This document shows positions 18,953 to 29,300 of a stretch of 64,000 bases of DNA, in pieces. Position 1 is the stretch's first letter, and each line of letters starts with the position of its first letter. Made by a program: the position numbers and the translations under genes. The DNA comes from Cyclobacterium plantarum (GTDB lineage: Bacteria; Bacteroidota; Bacteroidia; Cytophagales; Cyclobacteriaceae), in NCBI RefSeq assembly GCF_011290685.1, contig NZ_JAANYN010000016.1:1-64000 (forward strand). Direction: 5' to 3'. The notes below the pieces were generated by a model. The model was not told the DNA's origin. It saw only the letters and a program-made list of their open reading frames with translations, and did not search any database.

Positions 18953-20155
18953 ATGGAAACAACCAATAAGATAGCCGAAATTACGAAAGCGCTTTTTCTG
19001 GAGCACCTATTGTTCAGGGCACTGAATGAAAATTTGCCCATTGCCATTTGGAAAAAACCCAAGCAGTCACTAATTGAAGTTATCATTGACGAAGACAAAG
19101 AGGGCATCAAACAGCCTGGCATGGACCTGGATCAGTTACCTCCCGGATTTATGATCCATCCATTTCTTCACTCGGCAGACCACCAACCTTTCTTTATCAA
19201 AGCCACCAATTATTACCGGTTTAGCCTGGATGAGAACGAGGTATCGGATGATCAATTGCCAATTTGGGAAAATTCAAATAAAGAATTGACAGTAAAAATC
19301 CGTGAGATCATCCAATCCTTTCCTGCAGGCAAAAAGGCAAAAGCCTCCCGAAAGTCAGATTTTATCCAGACAGTAAACAAAGCCATTGAATCTATAGCAT
19401 CCGGGAAGCTGTATAAGGTGGTGCCGGCCCGTCTGAAAAAAATGACCCTTCCCTCGGATTTCGATTTGGCAGGTACCTTTCTGGCCCTTTGTGATGCCTA
19501 TCCCAATGCTTTTATCAATTGTTTTTTCAGTGAATCCACGGGGTTCTGGATCGGGGCCAGCCCGGAAACCCTGATCAAGACCAGAGCGGATAGTTTTTAT
19601 ACCATGGCATTGGCAGGAACCCAAAAGGCAAAAGGGGATAACCCCTTAAAAAATGCCGCATGGACACAAAAGGAAATTGAAGAACAGGCTCTGGTAAGTC
19701 GATATATTGTAGATTGTTTCAAGAAAATCCGGCTACGGGAATACCTGGAATTAGGTCCTAAAACCACCATAGCAGGCGGCCTGCTGCATCTAAAGTCTGA
19801 GTTTCTGGTGGATATGAAAGCAACCAATTTCCCACAATTGGGCAGCGTGATGCTTGAATTACTTCATCCTACTTCTGCCGTTTGCGGCATGCCAAAAGCG
19901 GAAGCCCTGGAATTCCTCGATACTGAAGAAAATTTTGATCGGTCCTATTTTTCCGGATTTATTGGCCCAGTCAATATTGAAGCGGAGACCGCATTGTATG
20001 TCAACCTCCGTTGTGCCAAATTGGAAAACAAGGAAGTCCTTCTTTTTGCTGGTGCGGGGGTCACGGAAGATTCTGTCCCTGAAAAAGAGTGGGAAGAAAC
20101 GGAAATGAAATGCAACATTATAGGTAAAATCATCAAAACCAACCAATCTCGTTGA
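18953..20155 (+). CDS. menF: Isochorismate synthase
   Basis: 400 residues, chorismate-binding family. Visible motifs include KVVPARLKK, the ASPETLI segment, the MALAGTQKAKG active-site segment, the TSAVCGMPK motif and the C-terminal YVNLRCA and GAGVTEDS segments that bind Mg and substrate. It turns chorismate into isochorismate, the first committed step of menaquinone synthesis (or of catecholate siderophores; the adjacent menD decides here). It overlaps menD by 4 bp (TTGA), pointing to translational coupling. Confidence 0.93.
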   Translation: METTNKIAEITKALFLEHLLFRALNENLPIAIWKKPKQSLIEVIIDEDKEGIKQPGMDLDQLPPGFMIHPFLHSADHQPFFIKATNYYRFSLDENEVSDDQLPIWENSNKELTVKIREIIQSFPAGKKAKASRKSDFIQTVNKAIESIASGKLYKVVPARLKKMTLPSDFDLAGTFLALCDAYPNAFINCFFSESTGFWIGASPETLIKTRADSFYTMALAGTQKAKGDNPLKNAAWTQKEIEEQALVSRYIVDCFKKIRLREYLELGPKTTIAGGLLHLKSEFLVDMKATNFPQLGSVMLELLHPTSAVCGMPKAEALEFLDTEENFDRSYFSGFIGPVNIEAETALYVNLRCAKLENKEVLLFAGAGVTEDSVPEKEWEETEMKCNIIGKIIKTNQSR

Positions 20156-21855
20156 TACTCCCTCAAATCAGCCACCTGGTTTCCATTTGTGCAAAAAGTG
20201 GTGTTACACAGGCCATTCTTTCCCCGGGGTCCAGGTGTGCTCCTTTATCGCTGGCCTTCATCAGGCATCCCAACATCCATTGCAGAACCATATCCGATGA
20301 AAGATCAGCAGCCTTCATGGCTTTGGGCATGGCACAGCAACTCAACAAGCCCGTTGTATTGGTCTGTACAAGTGGTTCTGCTACCTTAAATTACGGACCC
20401 GCCATTGCTGAAGCTTTTTACCAGCAAATCCCCCTTTTGATCCTCACGGCAGACCGTCCGGCAGAATGGATAGACCAGTGGGATGGCCAAACCATCCGGC
20501 AACAAGATATCTATGCTCCCCATATCAAAGGTAGTTTTACTTTCCCTGATGATGCAAATCCAACAGACAAACTGTGGCATGCCAAACGGATCGTCAAAGA
20601 AGCTATTGTACTTGCAAAAGCCTTCCCCAGTGGCCCGGTACACATCAATATCCCCTTAAGGGAACCCTTTTACCCTGCTCCGGGGGAAAACTACAATTTC
20701 GAAATCACAGACATGGAACCGGTTTTGGATGTGGAGACCGGTAGCTATGCTCTCAGGGAAGAGGTCAGACAAAAATTAAAAAATCAGTTGTCAGGCTTTA
20801 AAAGGATACTGCTCCTTCCGGGTCAGCAAAAACCCAACCTGAAAATTAAAAGGCTACTGGAAGAAATTGTCCAAAATCAAAAAGGACTTCTGGTAACGGA
20901 TGTGACCAGTAATATGGCCCAACCCCTGGCCATTGTTCATCATGATTTTTTTGCAGCCGAGGTTTCAAAGGATAAAGAAATGGTACCAGACTTGCTGATT
21001 AGTTTTGGCAAATCCATATTATCCAAGTCGTTGAAACAGTCTTTAAGGAATTGCCCCATGTCTCACTGGCATGTACAACCTGAAGGCAGCGTCCCGGATC
21101 CATTCCAGCACCTGGATCAAATCATTCGGCTGCAGCCGGAGATATTCCTTGAATTTCTGCTAAAGGAAGGTCCTGAAATAGATCCTGTTTTTGGCCAGGC
21201 CTGGAAAGACAAAAATGAAATTGTGAAAACTCAGCTTCCCCAAATGCTGAATGGGGCTTCATTCGGGGAATTGAAATCATTGTCACACATTTTGCATGCC
21301 TTACCAGCAGCAGGTAAAGTACATCTGGCCAATAGCATGGCGGTGAGAAATGTCAATTTTTTGGGATTAAGCCAGGATAAAATCGAAATTATCTGTAACA
21401 GGGGCACCAGTGGCATTGATGGAAGCAACAGTACAGCGGTGGGCTGTACTTTCACCACCAAAGAACTTGTTACCCTGATTACCGGTGACCTGGCATTCTT
21501 TTACGACAGGAATGCTTTTTGGCATCAATACAACATGAGCAATCTCAGGATTATTTTGTTCAACAATCATGGAGGAGGGATTTTCCGCATGATAGATGGA
21601 CCTTCCAACTTACCTGAATTGGAAGAATACTTTGAAACGCGGCAGAGACTTAACGCAAGACTGCTGGCCAGAGAGATGGGATTCGAATATACACTGGTCA
21701 AATCCATGCCCGGACTAAAAAAGGGCTTAGCCGATTTCTTTCAGGATTCGATAAAACCTAAAATAATTGAAATCGAAAGCAGCAGTGAGCTCAATTCCCG
21801 GGTTTTGAAGTCCTTTCGAAGAAAAATCAAGGCAAGAATCTCTAAAAAGGAATAA
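20152..21855 (+). CDS. menD: SEPHCHC synthase (2-succinyl-5-enolpyruvyl-6-hydroxy-3-cyclohexene-1-carboxylate synthase)
   Basis: 567 residues, thiamine-diphosphate enzyme joining isochorismate with 2-oxoglutarate. The N-terminal ILSPGSRCAPLSLAF motif, the catalytic-region Glu (SDERSAAFMALG), the GTSGIDGSNSTAVG segment and the ThDP/Mg motif (TLITGDLAFFYDRN with LFNNHGGGIF) are present. The start is TTG at 20152, inside the menF stop (TTGA); the conserved N-terminus begins right there and no ATG is available. Cytosolic. The remaining men genes are not in the window. Confidence 0.94.
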   Translation: MILPQISHLVSICAKSGVTQAILSPGSRCAPLSLAFIRHPNIHCRTISDERSAAFMALGMAQQLNKPVVLVCTSGSATLNYGPAIAEAFYQQIPLLILTADRPAEWIDQWDGQTIRQQDIYAPHIKGSFTFPDDANPTDKLWHAKRIVKEAIVLAKAFPSGPVHINIPLREPFYPAPGENYNFEITDMEPVLDVETGSYALREEVRQKLKNQLSGFKRILLLPGQQKPNLKIKRLLEEIVQNQKGLLVTDVTSNMAQPLAIVHHDFFAAEVSKDKEMVPDLLISFGKSILSKSLKQSLRNCPMSHWHVQPEGSVPDPFQHLDQIIRLQPEIFLEFLLKEGPEIDPVFGQAWKDKNEIVKTQLPQMLNGASFGELKSLSHILHALPAAGKVHLANSMAVRNVNFLGLSQDKIEIICNRGTSGIDGSNSTAVGCTFTTKELVTLITGDLAFFYDRNAFWHQYNMSNLRIILFNNHGGGIFRMIDGPSNLPELEEYFETRQRLNARLLAREMGFEYTLVKSMPGLKKGLADFFQDSIKPKIIEIESSSELNSRVLKSFRRKIKARISKKE

Positions 21856-21936
21856 TTTTTGAAAAAGTATTTCATTGTAAAAAAAATCTGATTTGTTTTT
21901 TCTACATTTAAGCCAATGAATTTAACCATTTGAATC

Positions 21937-22818
21937 ATGCAAAAGCAATTCAACGAAAAGGAAAATGCTCCTTTGGGAAATATTGAGGAATGGGAAGAGG
22001 ACTTAAAAGTGCGTTATCCCAAACCTAAATCCGAACAAGCAAAAAGCAAGGAGGACTATCGGAATTATCACGATTCTGAACGCATAGATACTGTAAGGGA
22101 ATTTTACCGTTTGAATCACCAATACCAGACCTATGACTTTGTTTGCCAAAAACAAGCGGATTTCCTGAAGTTTGACAAGAAGGAAATGCCTTTCTGGGAT
22201 GCTATAGCTTACCTCAACACCCTGGTGGATGACTCTGACCCAGATATCAGTCTGGACCAGCTACAGCACCTGTTACAGACTTCTGAAGCCATCAGGGCCG
22301 ATGGGCACCCGGATTGGTTTGTTTTGACAGGCTTTATCCACGATATGGGCAAAGTGTTATGCCTCTTTGGAGAACCCCAGTGGGCTGTGGTGGGAGATAC
22401 CTTTCCGGTAGGCTGCGGCCATTCTGACAAAATCGTTTACCCGGAATACTTTAAAGCTAACCCCGATACCGATAATGAACGATTCAACACCAGGTATGGT
22501 GTTTATGAACCCAATACAGGACTCGAAAATGTAAAAATGTCCTGGGGACATGATGAATACCTGTACCAAATGGTAAAGGATTATTTGCCCGAACCTGCTT
22601 TATACATGATTCGGTATCATTCTTTCTATGCCCAGCATAGGGAGGGTGCATACGACCATCTTTTAAGTGACCATGACAAGGAAATGTTTAAATGGGTAGA
22701 TAAATTTAACCCCTATGACTTGTATTCCAAGGTACCGGTGCCACCAGATGCCAAAGCCTTAAGGCCATACTATGAGGACCTGGTAGCGAAATACCTGCCG
22801 GCGACCATGAAGTTTTAA
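21937..22818 (+). CDS. Inositol oxygenase
   Basis: 293 residues, close to animal and fungal MIOX length. The di-iron ligand set of the family is visible in order: the segment RADGHPDWF (about 123-131), HD in FIHDMGK, His in SWGHDEY, His in IRYHSFY and Asp in [10 protein letters not shown]. The enzyme splits myo-inositol with O2 to D-glucuronate, without NAD. It is followed after 71 bp by a vSGLT-like symporter gene, suggesting an uptake-plus-first-step unit. The 81 bp upstream contain a weak TACATTTA element (21903-21910). Confidence 0.93.
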   Translation: MQKQFNEKENAPLGNIEEWEEDLKVRYPKPKSEQAKSKEDYRNYHDSERIDTVREFYRLNHQYQTYDFVCQKQADFLKFDKKEMPFWDAIAYLNTLVDDSDPDISLDQLQHLLQTSEAIRADGHPDWFVLTGFIHDMGKVLCLFGEPQWAVVGDTFPVGCGHSDKIVYPEYFKANPDTDNERFNTRYGVYEPNTGLENVKMSWGHDEYLYQMVKDYLPEPALYMIRYHSFYAQHREGAYDHLLSDHDKEMFKWVDKFNPYDLYSKVPVPPDAKALRPYYEDLVAKYLPATMKF

Positions 22819-22846
22819 TCATTTTACCAGACAATGCCCCAATTCC

Positions 22847-22875
22847 TTGCTGCCCGGTAGCCCATCGGGCAGCAA
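22847..22875 (+). promoter_or_regulatory. Strong hairpin between inositol oxygenase and symporter genes
   Basis: TTGCTGCCCG (22847-22856) pairs perfectly over 10 bp with CGGGCAGCAA (22866-22875) around a 9-nt loop, followed by only TTT. It stands 15 bp before the symporter ATG. It could be a weak terminator that lowers symporter expression, an RNA-stability element, or a structure near the ribosome site. Confidence 0.6.
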
Positions 22876-22889
22876 TTTAATGTTAACCC

Positions 22890-24464
22890 ATGCTTACAGC
22901 CCTTACCTTCATAGGTTTTACACTTTTTGTAGCTTTTCTTTCCTGGTATAAATTACGAAAAGACGATATCAGTTCCAGAGACGGATATTTTCTGGGCGGG
23001 CGTTCCCTTACAGGAGGAGTAATCGCAGGGTCCATGATATTGACCAATATCTCCACAGAACATCTGATCGGACTTAATGGATCTGCCTATAAAAATGGCA
23101 TGATCATCATTGCCTGGGAGGTCACCAGTGCCATTGCCCTGGTGATAGCGGCATTGTATTTTCTTCCCATTTACCTGAAAATGGGCTTAACCACCATTCC
23201 CCAATACCTGGAAAACAGGTTTGACAGCAGTACCAAAACCATCGTGGCCTTTCTGCTCATGGTCTCGTTTGTGGTCACCTTGCTCCCCATCGTCCTCTAC
23301 ACAGGTGCCATCAATCTGGAAAGCATTTTCAATGTTTCAGAGGTCCTGAATGTAAGCCTTTCGGAGGGAATCTGGATTACTGTTATTACGATTGGTGTAA
23401 TCGGATCCATCTATGCGATTTTCGGAGGGTTAAAAGCCGTGGCCCTTTCAGATTCCATCAATGCCATCGGACTTATTATCGGAGGCCTAATGGTACCTGT
23501 ATTTGCACTATGGGACATAGGAGAGGGAAACATTTTCACTGGAATGAGCAAGGTGTATGCCTATGCGCCTGAAAAATTCAACGTCATTGGTAAGGCAGAC
23601 TCGGTTTTGCCCTTCAGTACCATTTTTACCGGGCTGATGATCAACCAGCTTTATTTCTGGGGGATGAACCAGACCATTATTCAACGTGCTTTTGGTGCCA
23701 AAAACATGGCTGAGGCACAAAAAGGCCTTTTGCTTACTGGCTTGTTTAAAATACTCATACCACTGATCATTGTTTTGCCAGGTATTATAGCCTATTATTA
23801 TTACAGCGACCAATATTATGACAATCAGGATTTCATTTATCCCGTTTTGCTGACACGTGTCATGCCACTGGGATTGTTGGGTTTTTTCGCTGCTGTGGTC
23901 CTTGGAGCCATATTGAGTACCTTTAACAGTGTGTTGAATTCGGCAGCCACCATTTTCAGCCTGGACATCTACAAAAAAATATTCCGACCAGATTGTTCTG
24001 ACAAAACTTTGGTGCGGGTGGGCAGACTAAGCTCGCTGGTTTTGGCAGTATTGGCCATTTTAATCGCCCCGCTGGTAGGAAATGCTCCGGAAGGCCTTTA
24101 CCAGCTGATGCAACAGCTCAATGGTATCTTCTTTATTCCCATTGCTTCCATATTAATTGCCGGTTTTTTTATTCCAAAGGTAACTGCCAGAGCTGCCAAA
24201 ATTGGATTGTTTACCGGTTTGTCTTTTTACCTGATCACCAGTTTTTTCCTGGATATTGGCATTCATTTCATCCACATTTGGGCCATTGAGTTTATATTGA
24301 ACCTGGCTTTGATGCTGTTGGTCAGCCATTATTTTCCGGGAAAACCAAATACCTTTGTCAGCAGGCCTCCTGTACTGAAGATGAAGCCCTGGAAATATGC
24401 CAGGCCAGTCGCCGCCATCCTCTGCCTGGTGACGGTATTGATCTATATCTGGCTGGGAAGTTGA
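22890..24464 (+). CDS. Sodium:solute symporter (SSS family, vSGLT-like)
   Basis: 524 residues with about 13-14 membrane helices. Segments such as DGYFLGGRSLTGG, ILTNISTEHLIGLNGSAY, the central NQLYFWGMNQTIIQRAFGAK and ILSTFNSVLNSAATIFSLDIY match the sugar/inositol branch of the SSS family typified by Vibrio vSGLT. It would import a sugar or polyol with Na+ across the inner membrane. Its place behind inositol oxygenase makes myo-inositol the leading guess; glucose, galactose or glucuronate are possible. A 10-bp hairpin overlaps its stop codon. Confidence 0.9.
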   Translation: MLTALTFIGFTLFVAFLSWYKLRKDDISSRDGYFLGGRSLTGGVIAGSMILTNISTEHLIGLNGSAYKNGMIIIAWEVTSAIALVIAALYFLPIYLKMGLTTIPQYLENRFDSSTKTIVAFLLMVSFVVTLLPIVLYTGAINLESIFNVSEVLNVSLSEGIWITVITIGVIGSIYAIFGGLKAVALSDSINAIGLIIGGLMVPVFALWDIGEGNIFTGMSKVYAYAPEKFNVIGKADSVLPFSTIFTGLMINQLYFWGMNQTIIQRAFGAKNMAEAQKGLLLTGLFKILIPLIIVLPGIIAYYYYSDQYYDNQDFIYPVLLTRVMPLGLLGFFAAVVLGAILSTFNSVLNSAATIFSLDIYKKIFRPDCSDKTLVRVGRLSSLVLAVLAILIAPLVGNAPEGLYQLMQQLNGIFFIPIASILIAGFFIPKVTARAAKIGLFTGLSFYLITSFFLDIGIHFIHIWAIEFILNLALMLLVSHYFPGKPNTFVSRPPVLKMKPWKYARPVAAILCLVTVLIYIWLGS

Positions 24465-24487
24465 TTCAAATAGTTTTTTTGAATCAA
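24461..24487 (+). terminator. Stem-loop at the symporter stop codon
   Basis: TTGATTCAAA (24461-24470, containing the TGA stop) pairs perfectly with TTTGAATCAA (24478-24487). The T-rich part is in the loop, not after the stem, so it is more likely an mRNA-protecting or weak terminator structure than a classical terminator. Confidence 0.5.
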
Positions 24488-24581
24488 TACAGAACAGTCA
24501 CAGCCCCTTTTATTCTTTTTATGGCCTGTTTCTTTGTTTGAACGGTATTATTTTTGGTGCTTTTGTCTTTAACTTTGTACT

Positions 24582-24950
24582 GTGGATTTGAAAACGATAA
24601 AAATAGCGGCTTTTTTTTCCAGGTATATCCTCACCAATCTACTTGCCCTTTTTTTGGTAGGTCTTTCCGTGGCTGAGGGAAATGATGCGGTTCAACAATT
24701 TCCTGCAGCAGGTATACATTTGGATACGTCTGAGCTTGACTATATAGATTTTCCCACCTCAGTGAGCAGAGGCCAGTATGGTAAGCAACACCCCAGGGAA
24801 ATGATGCTCCCACTTTTTTATTTAAAAGACAATCCTTTACGCCTGCTACAGTTTCTACATACCTCATTACCAGAAGTATTTTCTCCATTTTCTACGCCAG
24901 GCCAAATCAGGCAAATTGTCTCCCTGATCGTTTGGTGCAATGCTCCCTGA
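24582..24950 (+). CDS. Doubtful small ORF with hydrophobic N-terminus
   Basis: 122 codons from GTG 24582. The predicted product starts with a possible signal peptide (FSRYILTNLLALFLVGLSVAEG) and then a polar stretch with no recognised domain. A good -7 box, TAACTTTG (24570-24577), lies only 5 bp before the GTG, so a transcript from it would start at or after this codon; the box may instead serve the efflux operon with a long leader. It may be a small exported protein or a chance ORF. The rest of 24488-25128 has no other gene that I can support. Confidence 0.3.
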   Translation: MDLKTIKIAAFFSRYILTNLLALFLVGLSVAEGNDAVQQFPAAGIHLDTSELDYIDFPTSVSRGQYGKQHPREMMLPLFYLKDNPLRLLQFLHTSLPEVFSPFSTPGQIRQIVSLIVWCNAP

Positions 24951-25128
24951 TCCAATGCTTCTTTTTTAATGGTGAGGAGCTATTGCTCTATTGCATGTCC
25001 AATTATCTAATACAACCCAAAATAGCCCCCATTCCAGCTGCCACGGAAATTGGTTGAAACGCCTGTTTTCTTACTGTTCACTGGATGGATAGAGCTTGTT
25101 CAAGTGTTTGTTTAATCCCATTTCAGCA

Positions 25129-26361
25129 ATGAATAAAAAAATTCTGGGGCTCCGGTATTCCGGTTTTAAAAATGCCCGATTCAACTACCTGTCTAAATTA
25201 CTTGTCATCACGGTCATTGGGACTGCCTTTTTTTCCTGTAGTGAAGGGAGAGGTAAAAACAAGAAGAATGCAGAAGTATTGGAAGTCCCTGTGTTTACCC
25301 TAATGCCCAAAGACATTGAAGTCCCCCAGACCTATGTCTGTGACCTTCAGGCGATACAGTTTGTGGAAGTCAGGTCCAAGCTGGAAGGATTTGTAGAGGA
25401 AATATTTGTTGATGAAGGCCAGGAGGTGAAAAAAGGGCAACCCCTGTTCCAATTGTCATCAGCAGAATACAATGAATTGGTCAATTCTGCTACTGCCAAA
25501 CTCATGCAGGCCAGAGCAGAGGAGAAAGCCGCCACCCTGGAAATGGAAAGGTTGAAAGTGCTGGTGGACAAGAAAATTTACTCTTCCTCCGAATTGGAGT
25601 TGGCACAATCCAGAAAAGAAATGGCCCAATCTGCGATCATGGAAGCTCAATCCATGCTGAAGAATGCCCAGGTGGGGCTATCCTATACCACCGTCAAAGC
25701 CCCCTTTGACGGCATAGTAGACCGTATCCCCTACAAAACAGGCAGTTTGGTGAAAAGTGGAGATCTGCTGACCAACATCACGGATATCAGTGAGATATTT
25801 GCCTACTACAGGATTACGGAAAACGAATACCTGGAATACATGCGCGGAGAGTTGGATAAAGACGCTGACTCAGAACAAATGAATGAGCAGGTGAGAGAAA
25901 CACTTAAAGACGAACAAGAGGAGATCTCACTGATCCTTTCGGACGGTGTGGAATACCCTTACAAGGGTAAACTGGAAACCATGGAAGCGGACTTTGAGCA
26001 GGGTACCGGTTCCATTGCCTTACGGGTACGCTTTCCAAATCCTGATGGCCTGATCAAACATGGCGCCAGCGGTAAGGTCCAAATGACCAATGAATTGAAA
26101 GATGTGTTCCTGATACCCCAGAAGTCCACTTTTGAAATTCAGGAATACAATTATGTCTACCTGGTAGATAAAGAAAACAAGGTAAATGTTAGAAGTTTCC
26201 GTCCATTGAGAAGGCATGGGTTGTTCTATGTGGCCCAGGATTTTAATACCAATGACAAAGTGGTGCTGGAGGGCATACAACTCCTGAAAGATGAGGCTAC
26301 CGTAAAGCCCAATCCAATAGGTGAAGAAGAAGTGTACCATTCCCTGAATCTACCGCTTTAG
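25129..26361 (+). CDS. RND efflux periplasmic adaptor lipoprotein (membrane fusion protein)
   Basis: 410 residues from ATG 25129; an upstream in-frame TTG is less likely. The N-terminus is a hydrophobic segment ending in a lipobox (TAFFSC), so the protein is lipid-anchored. Then come the HlyD-type lipoyl half-motifs (VRSKLEGFVEEIFVDEGQEV, and YTTVKAPFDGIVDRI), a coiled-coil hairpin (about 125-190) and a beta-barrel region. It links the inner-membrane pump to the outer-membrane channel of the operon. No TetR or MarR regulator is adjacent. The pump gene starts 21 bp after the stop. Confidence 0.92.
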   Translation: MNKKILGLRYSGFKNARFNYLSKLLVITVIGTAFFSCSEGRGKNKKNAEVLEVPVFTLMPKDIEVPQTYVCDLQAIQFVEVRSKLEGFVEEIFVDEGQEVKKGQPLFQLSSAEYNELVNSATAKLMQARAEEKAATLEMERLKVLVDKKIYSSSELELAQSRKEMAQSAIMEAQSMLKNAQVGLSYTTVKAPFDGIVDRIPYKTGSLVKSGDLLTNITDISEIFAYYRITENEYLEYMRGELDKDADSEQMNEQVRETLKDEQEEISLILSDGVEYPYKGKLETMEADFEQGTGSIALRVRFPNPDGLIKHGASGKVQMTNELKDVFLIPQKSTFEIQEYNYVYLVDKENKVNVRSFRPLRRHGLFYVAQDFNTNDKVVLEGIQLLKDEATVKPNPIGEEEVYHSLNLPL

Positions 26362-26382
26362 CAGGACAAAACCCATTGACAA

Positions 26383-29300
26383 ATGTTTGATTTATTTATT
26401 AAACGACCCATTCTCTCTACGGTAATCTCCATATTGATTACTTTAATCGGATTATTGGCACTTTTTGGTCTGCCCGTGACCCAATTTCCGGAAATTGTCC
26501 CCCCATCGGTAACCGTCACTTCCCAATACCGGGGAGCCAATGCAGAAGTGGTCACCAAAGCGGTCACCACCCCGCTTGAAAGGGCGATTAACGGCGTTCC
26601 CGGTATGACCTATATGTCATCTGTAAATACCAATGACGGGGTATCCGTGATCACTGTCTTTTTCAACGTGGGCACAGATCCGGACCAGGCGGCCGTCAAC
26701 GTACAAAACCGGGTAGCTACGGTAGTAGATGAATTGCCCGAAGAAGTCATTCGGGCCGGTGTCATGACAGAAAAAGAGGTGAATTCCATGTTGCTTTACC
26801 TCAACCTCATGACATCGGACAGTACCCAGGACGAAAAATTTGTATACAATTTTGCAGACATCAACATTCTGCCCGAACTAAAGCGGATAGACGGGGTAGG
26901 AAGGGCTGAAATTATGGGGAACAGGGATTATGCCATGCGTATCTGGCTGAACCCGGACCGCATGGTGGCCTATAACCTTACCCCTCAGGATGTCAGTGAG
27001 GCCATACAAAGCCAAAACGTTGAAGCTGCTCCGGGGAAATCGGGAATCAGTTCCGACCGGGATCCCCAGGCCCTGCAATATGTGCTCAAGTACACCGGGA
27101 AATTTAATACTCAGGAAGATTATGAAAACATCACCTTAAAATCCCTGCCCGATGGCTCACTATTGAAAATTCGGGATGTGGCAGAAGTAGAATTCGATTC
27201 CGAAGACTACAATATGGTTTCCATGACTGACGGGCGGCCTTCCGCCTCTATCATGATCAAACAGCGCCCCGGATCCAATGCCCGGGAGGTCATTCAAAAC
27301 ATCAAGGACAAGATGGAAGAACTTCAGGGATCTTCCTTTCCACCGGGTATGAAATATAATATCTCCTATGATGTCTCCCGATTTTTGGATGCCTCCATTT
27401 CGGAAGTGGTGAAAACCTTGATCGAGGCATTTTTGCTGGTATCATTTGTGGTGTTTATTTTCCTTCAAGATTGGAGGTCCACCCTTATCCCAGCCATAGC
27501 AGTGCCTGTCTCGCTTATTGGAACCTTCTTTTTTATGGGCCTTCTCGGATTCTCCATCAACATGCTGACCCTGTTTGCCATGGTACTGGCCATCGGCATA
27601 GTGGTGGACAATGCCATTGTCGTAGTGGAAGCCGTTCATGTGAAGATGCACCAAAACGGAATGAACGCCAAAGAGGCTACCTTTGCCGCCATGAAGGAAA
27701 TTGGAGGGGCCATCATCGCCATTACCCTGGTCATGTCCGCCGTGTTCATACCGGTAAGTTTTCTTTCTGGTCCTGTAGGGATTTTTTACCGGCAATTTTC
27801 TCTTACCCTGGCCATCGCCATTGTCATTTCCGGGATCAATGCCCTGACCCTTTCACCGGCACTATGTAGTTTGCTTTTGAAGCCTGTACACCACGAAAAA
27901 GGAAAAGGGCTGATGAGTCGATTTTTTACGGCTTTCAACGAAAAATACGATGCCTTTTCGGGGAAATATGCCCATTTCATAGGAAAAACCGCAGGAAGAA
28001 AAGCACTTACTTTTGGCATTTTGATCCTGTTTTTTGTCCTTACCTATGGCATGACCTTTGTTTTGCCCACAGGATTCATCCCAAATGAAGATCAGGGGAT
28101 GATTTATGTCAATGTGACCACGCCTCCTGGTTCAACCATGGACCGCACCCAACAGATAATGGATGATGTGCAAGCCTCCATCCTGCCCTTTGAGGAAGTG
28201 GAAACCATCTCCACGCTGGCCGGATATAGCCTGCTTACCGAAACTGCCGGGGCTTCCTATGGCATGGGCATGATCAATCTGGTCGGTTGGGATGACCGGG
28301 AAGCCGATGTGAATGAATTGATCGAAAAATACCAGGAAAGAACAGACCACATCACAGGTGCCTCTATCCAGTTTTTTGGTCCCCCTCCCGTACCAGGATT
28401 TGGTAATGCCTCCGGATTTGAATTGCAAATGCAGGACAAAACCGGAGGTGACCTGGAATTTACCGCCCAGACGGTAGACGATTTCCTTACAGCCATCAGG
28501 CAAAGGCCGGAAATACAGGATGCCTTTACCAATTTTGATCCCTCATTCCCTCAGTATATACTCAGGGTAGACCATGATAAGGCCGCCAAACTGGGGGTGG
28601 ACGTCCGTGCTTCCATGCAGACCCTACAGAGCTTTATCGGTAGTTATTACAGCTCCAATTTTATACAGTTTGGTCAGATGTACAAGGTCATGCTACAGGC
28701 CTCACCCGAATTCCGAACCAATCCGGAATCCCTGCTGAAAATGTACACCAAAAACAAGCAGGGAGAAATGGTCCCCTACTCTAATTTCGTGACCCTGGAA
28801 CGGGTGTATGGTCCCGAGCAGCTGACCCGTTACAACATGTTTATTTCCGCCATGGTCAATGGTGATGCCGCACCGGGTTATTCCAGCGGAGATGCCATCC
28901 GGGCAGTGGAAGAAACCGCCGTTTCCATTCTTCCCAGAGGCTTTTCCATCGATTGGTCCGGTATGACCAGGGAACAAATCGCCTCCGGCAATCAGGCTGT
29001 ATACATATTTCTTATTTGCCTCCTGTTTGTTTACCTGCTCCTTGCCGCCCAATACGAAAGCTACCTGCTGCCCCTGCCTGTAATCCTCTCTTTACCGGCC
29101 GGTGTATTCGGTTCCTTCCTTTTTTTATACCTCACTGGCTTGGAAAACAATATCTATGCGCAGGTTTCCCTGATCATGCTGATCGGCCTGCTGGGCAAAA
29201 ACGCCATTCTTATCATTGAGATTGCCGTTCAATCCCGGCAAAAAGGCATGGGGATCCTGGCTTCAGCAAAACATGCGGCAGTAGAAAGGCTAAGGCCCAT

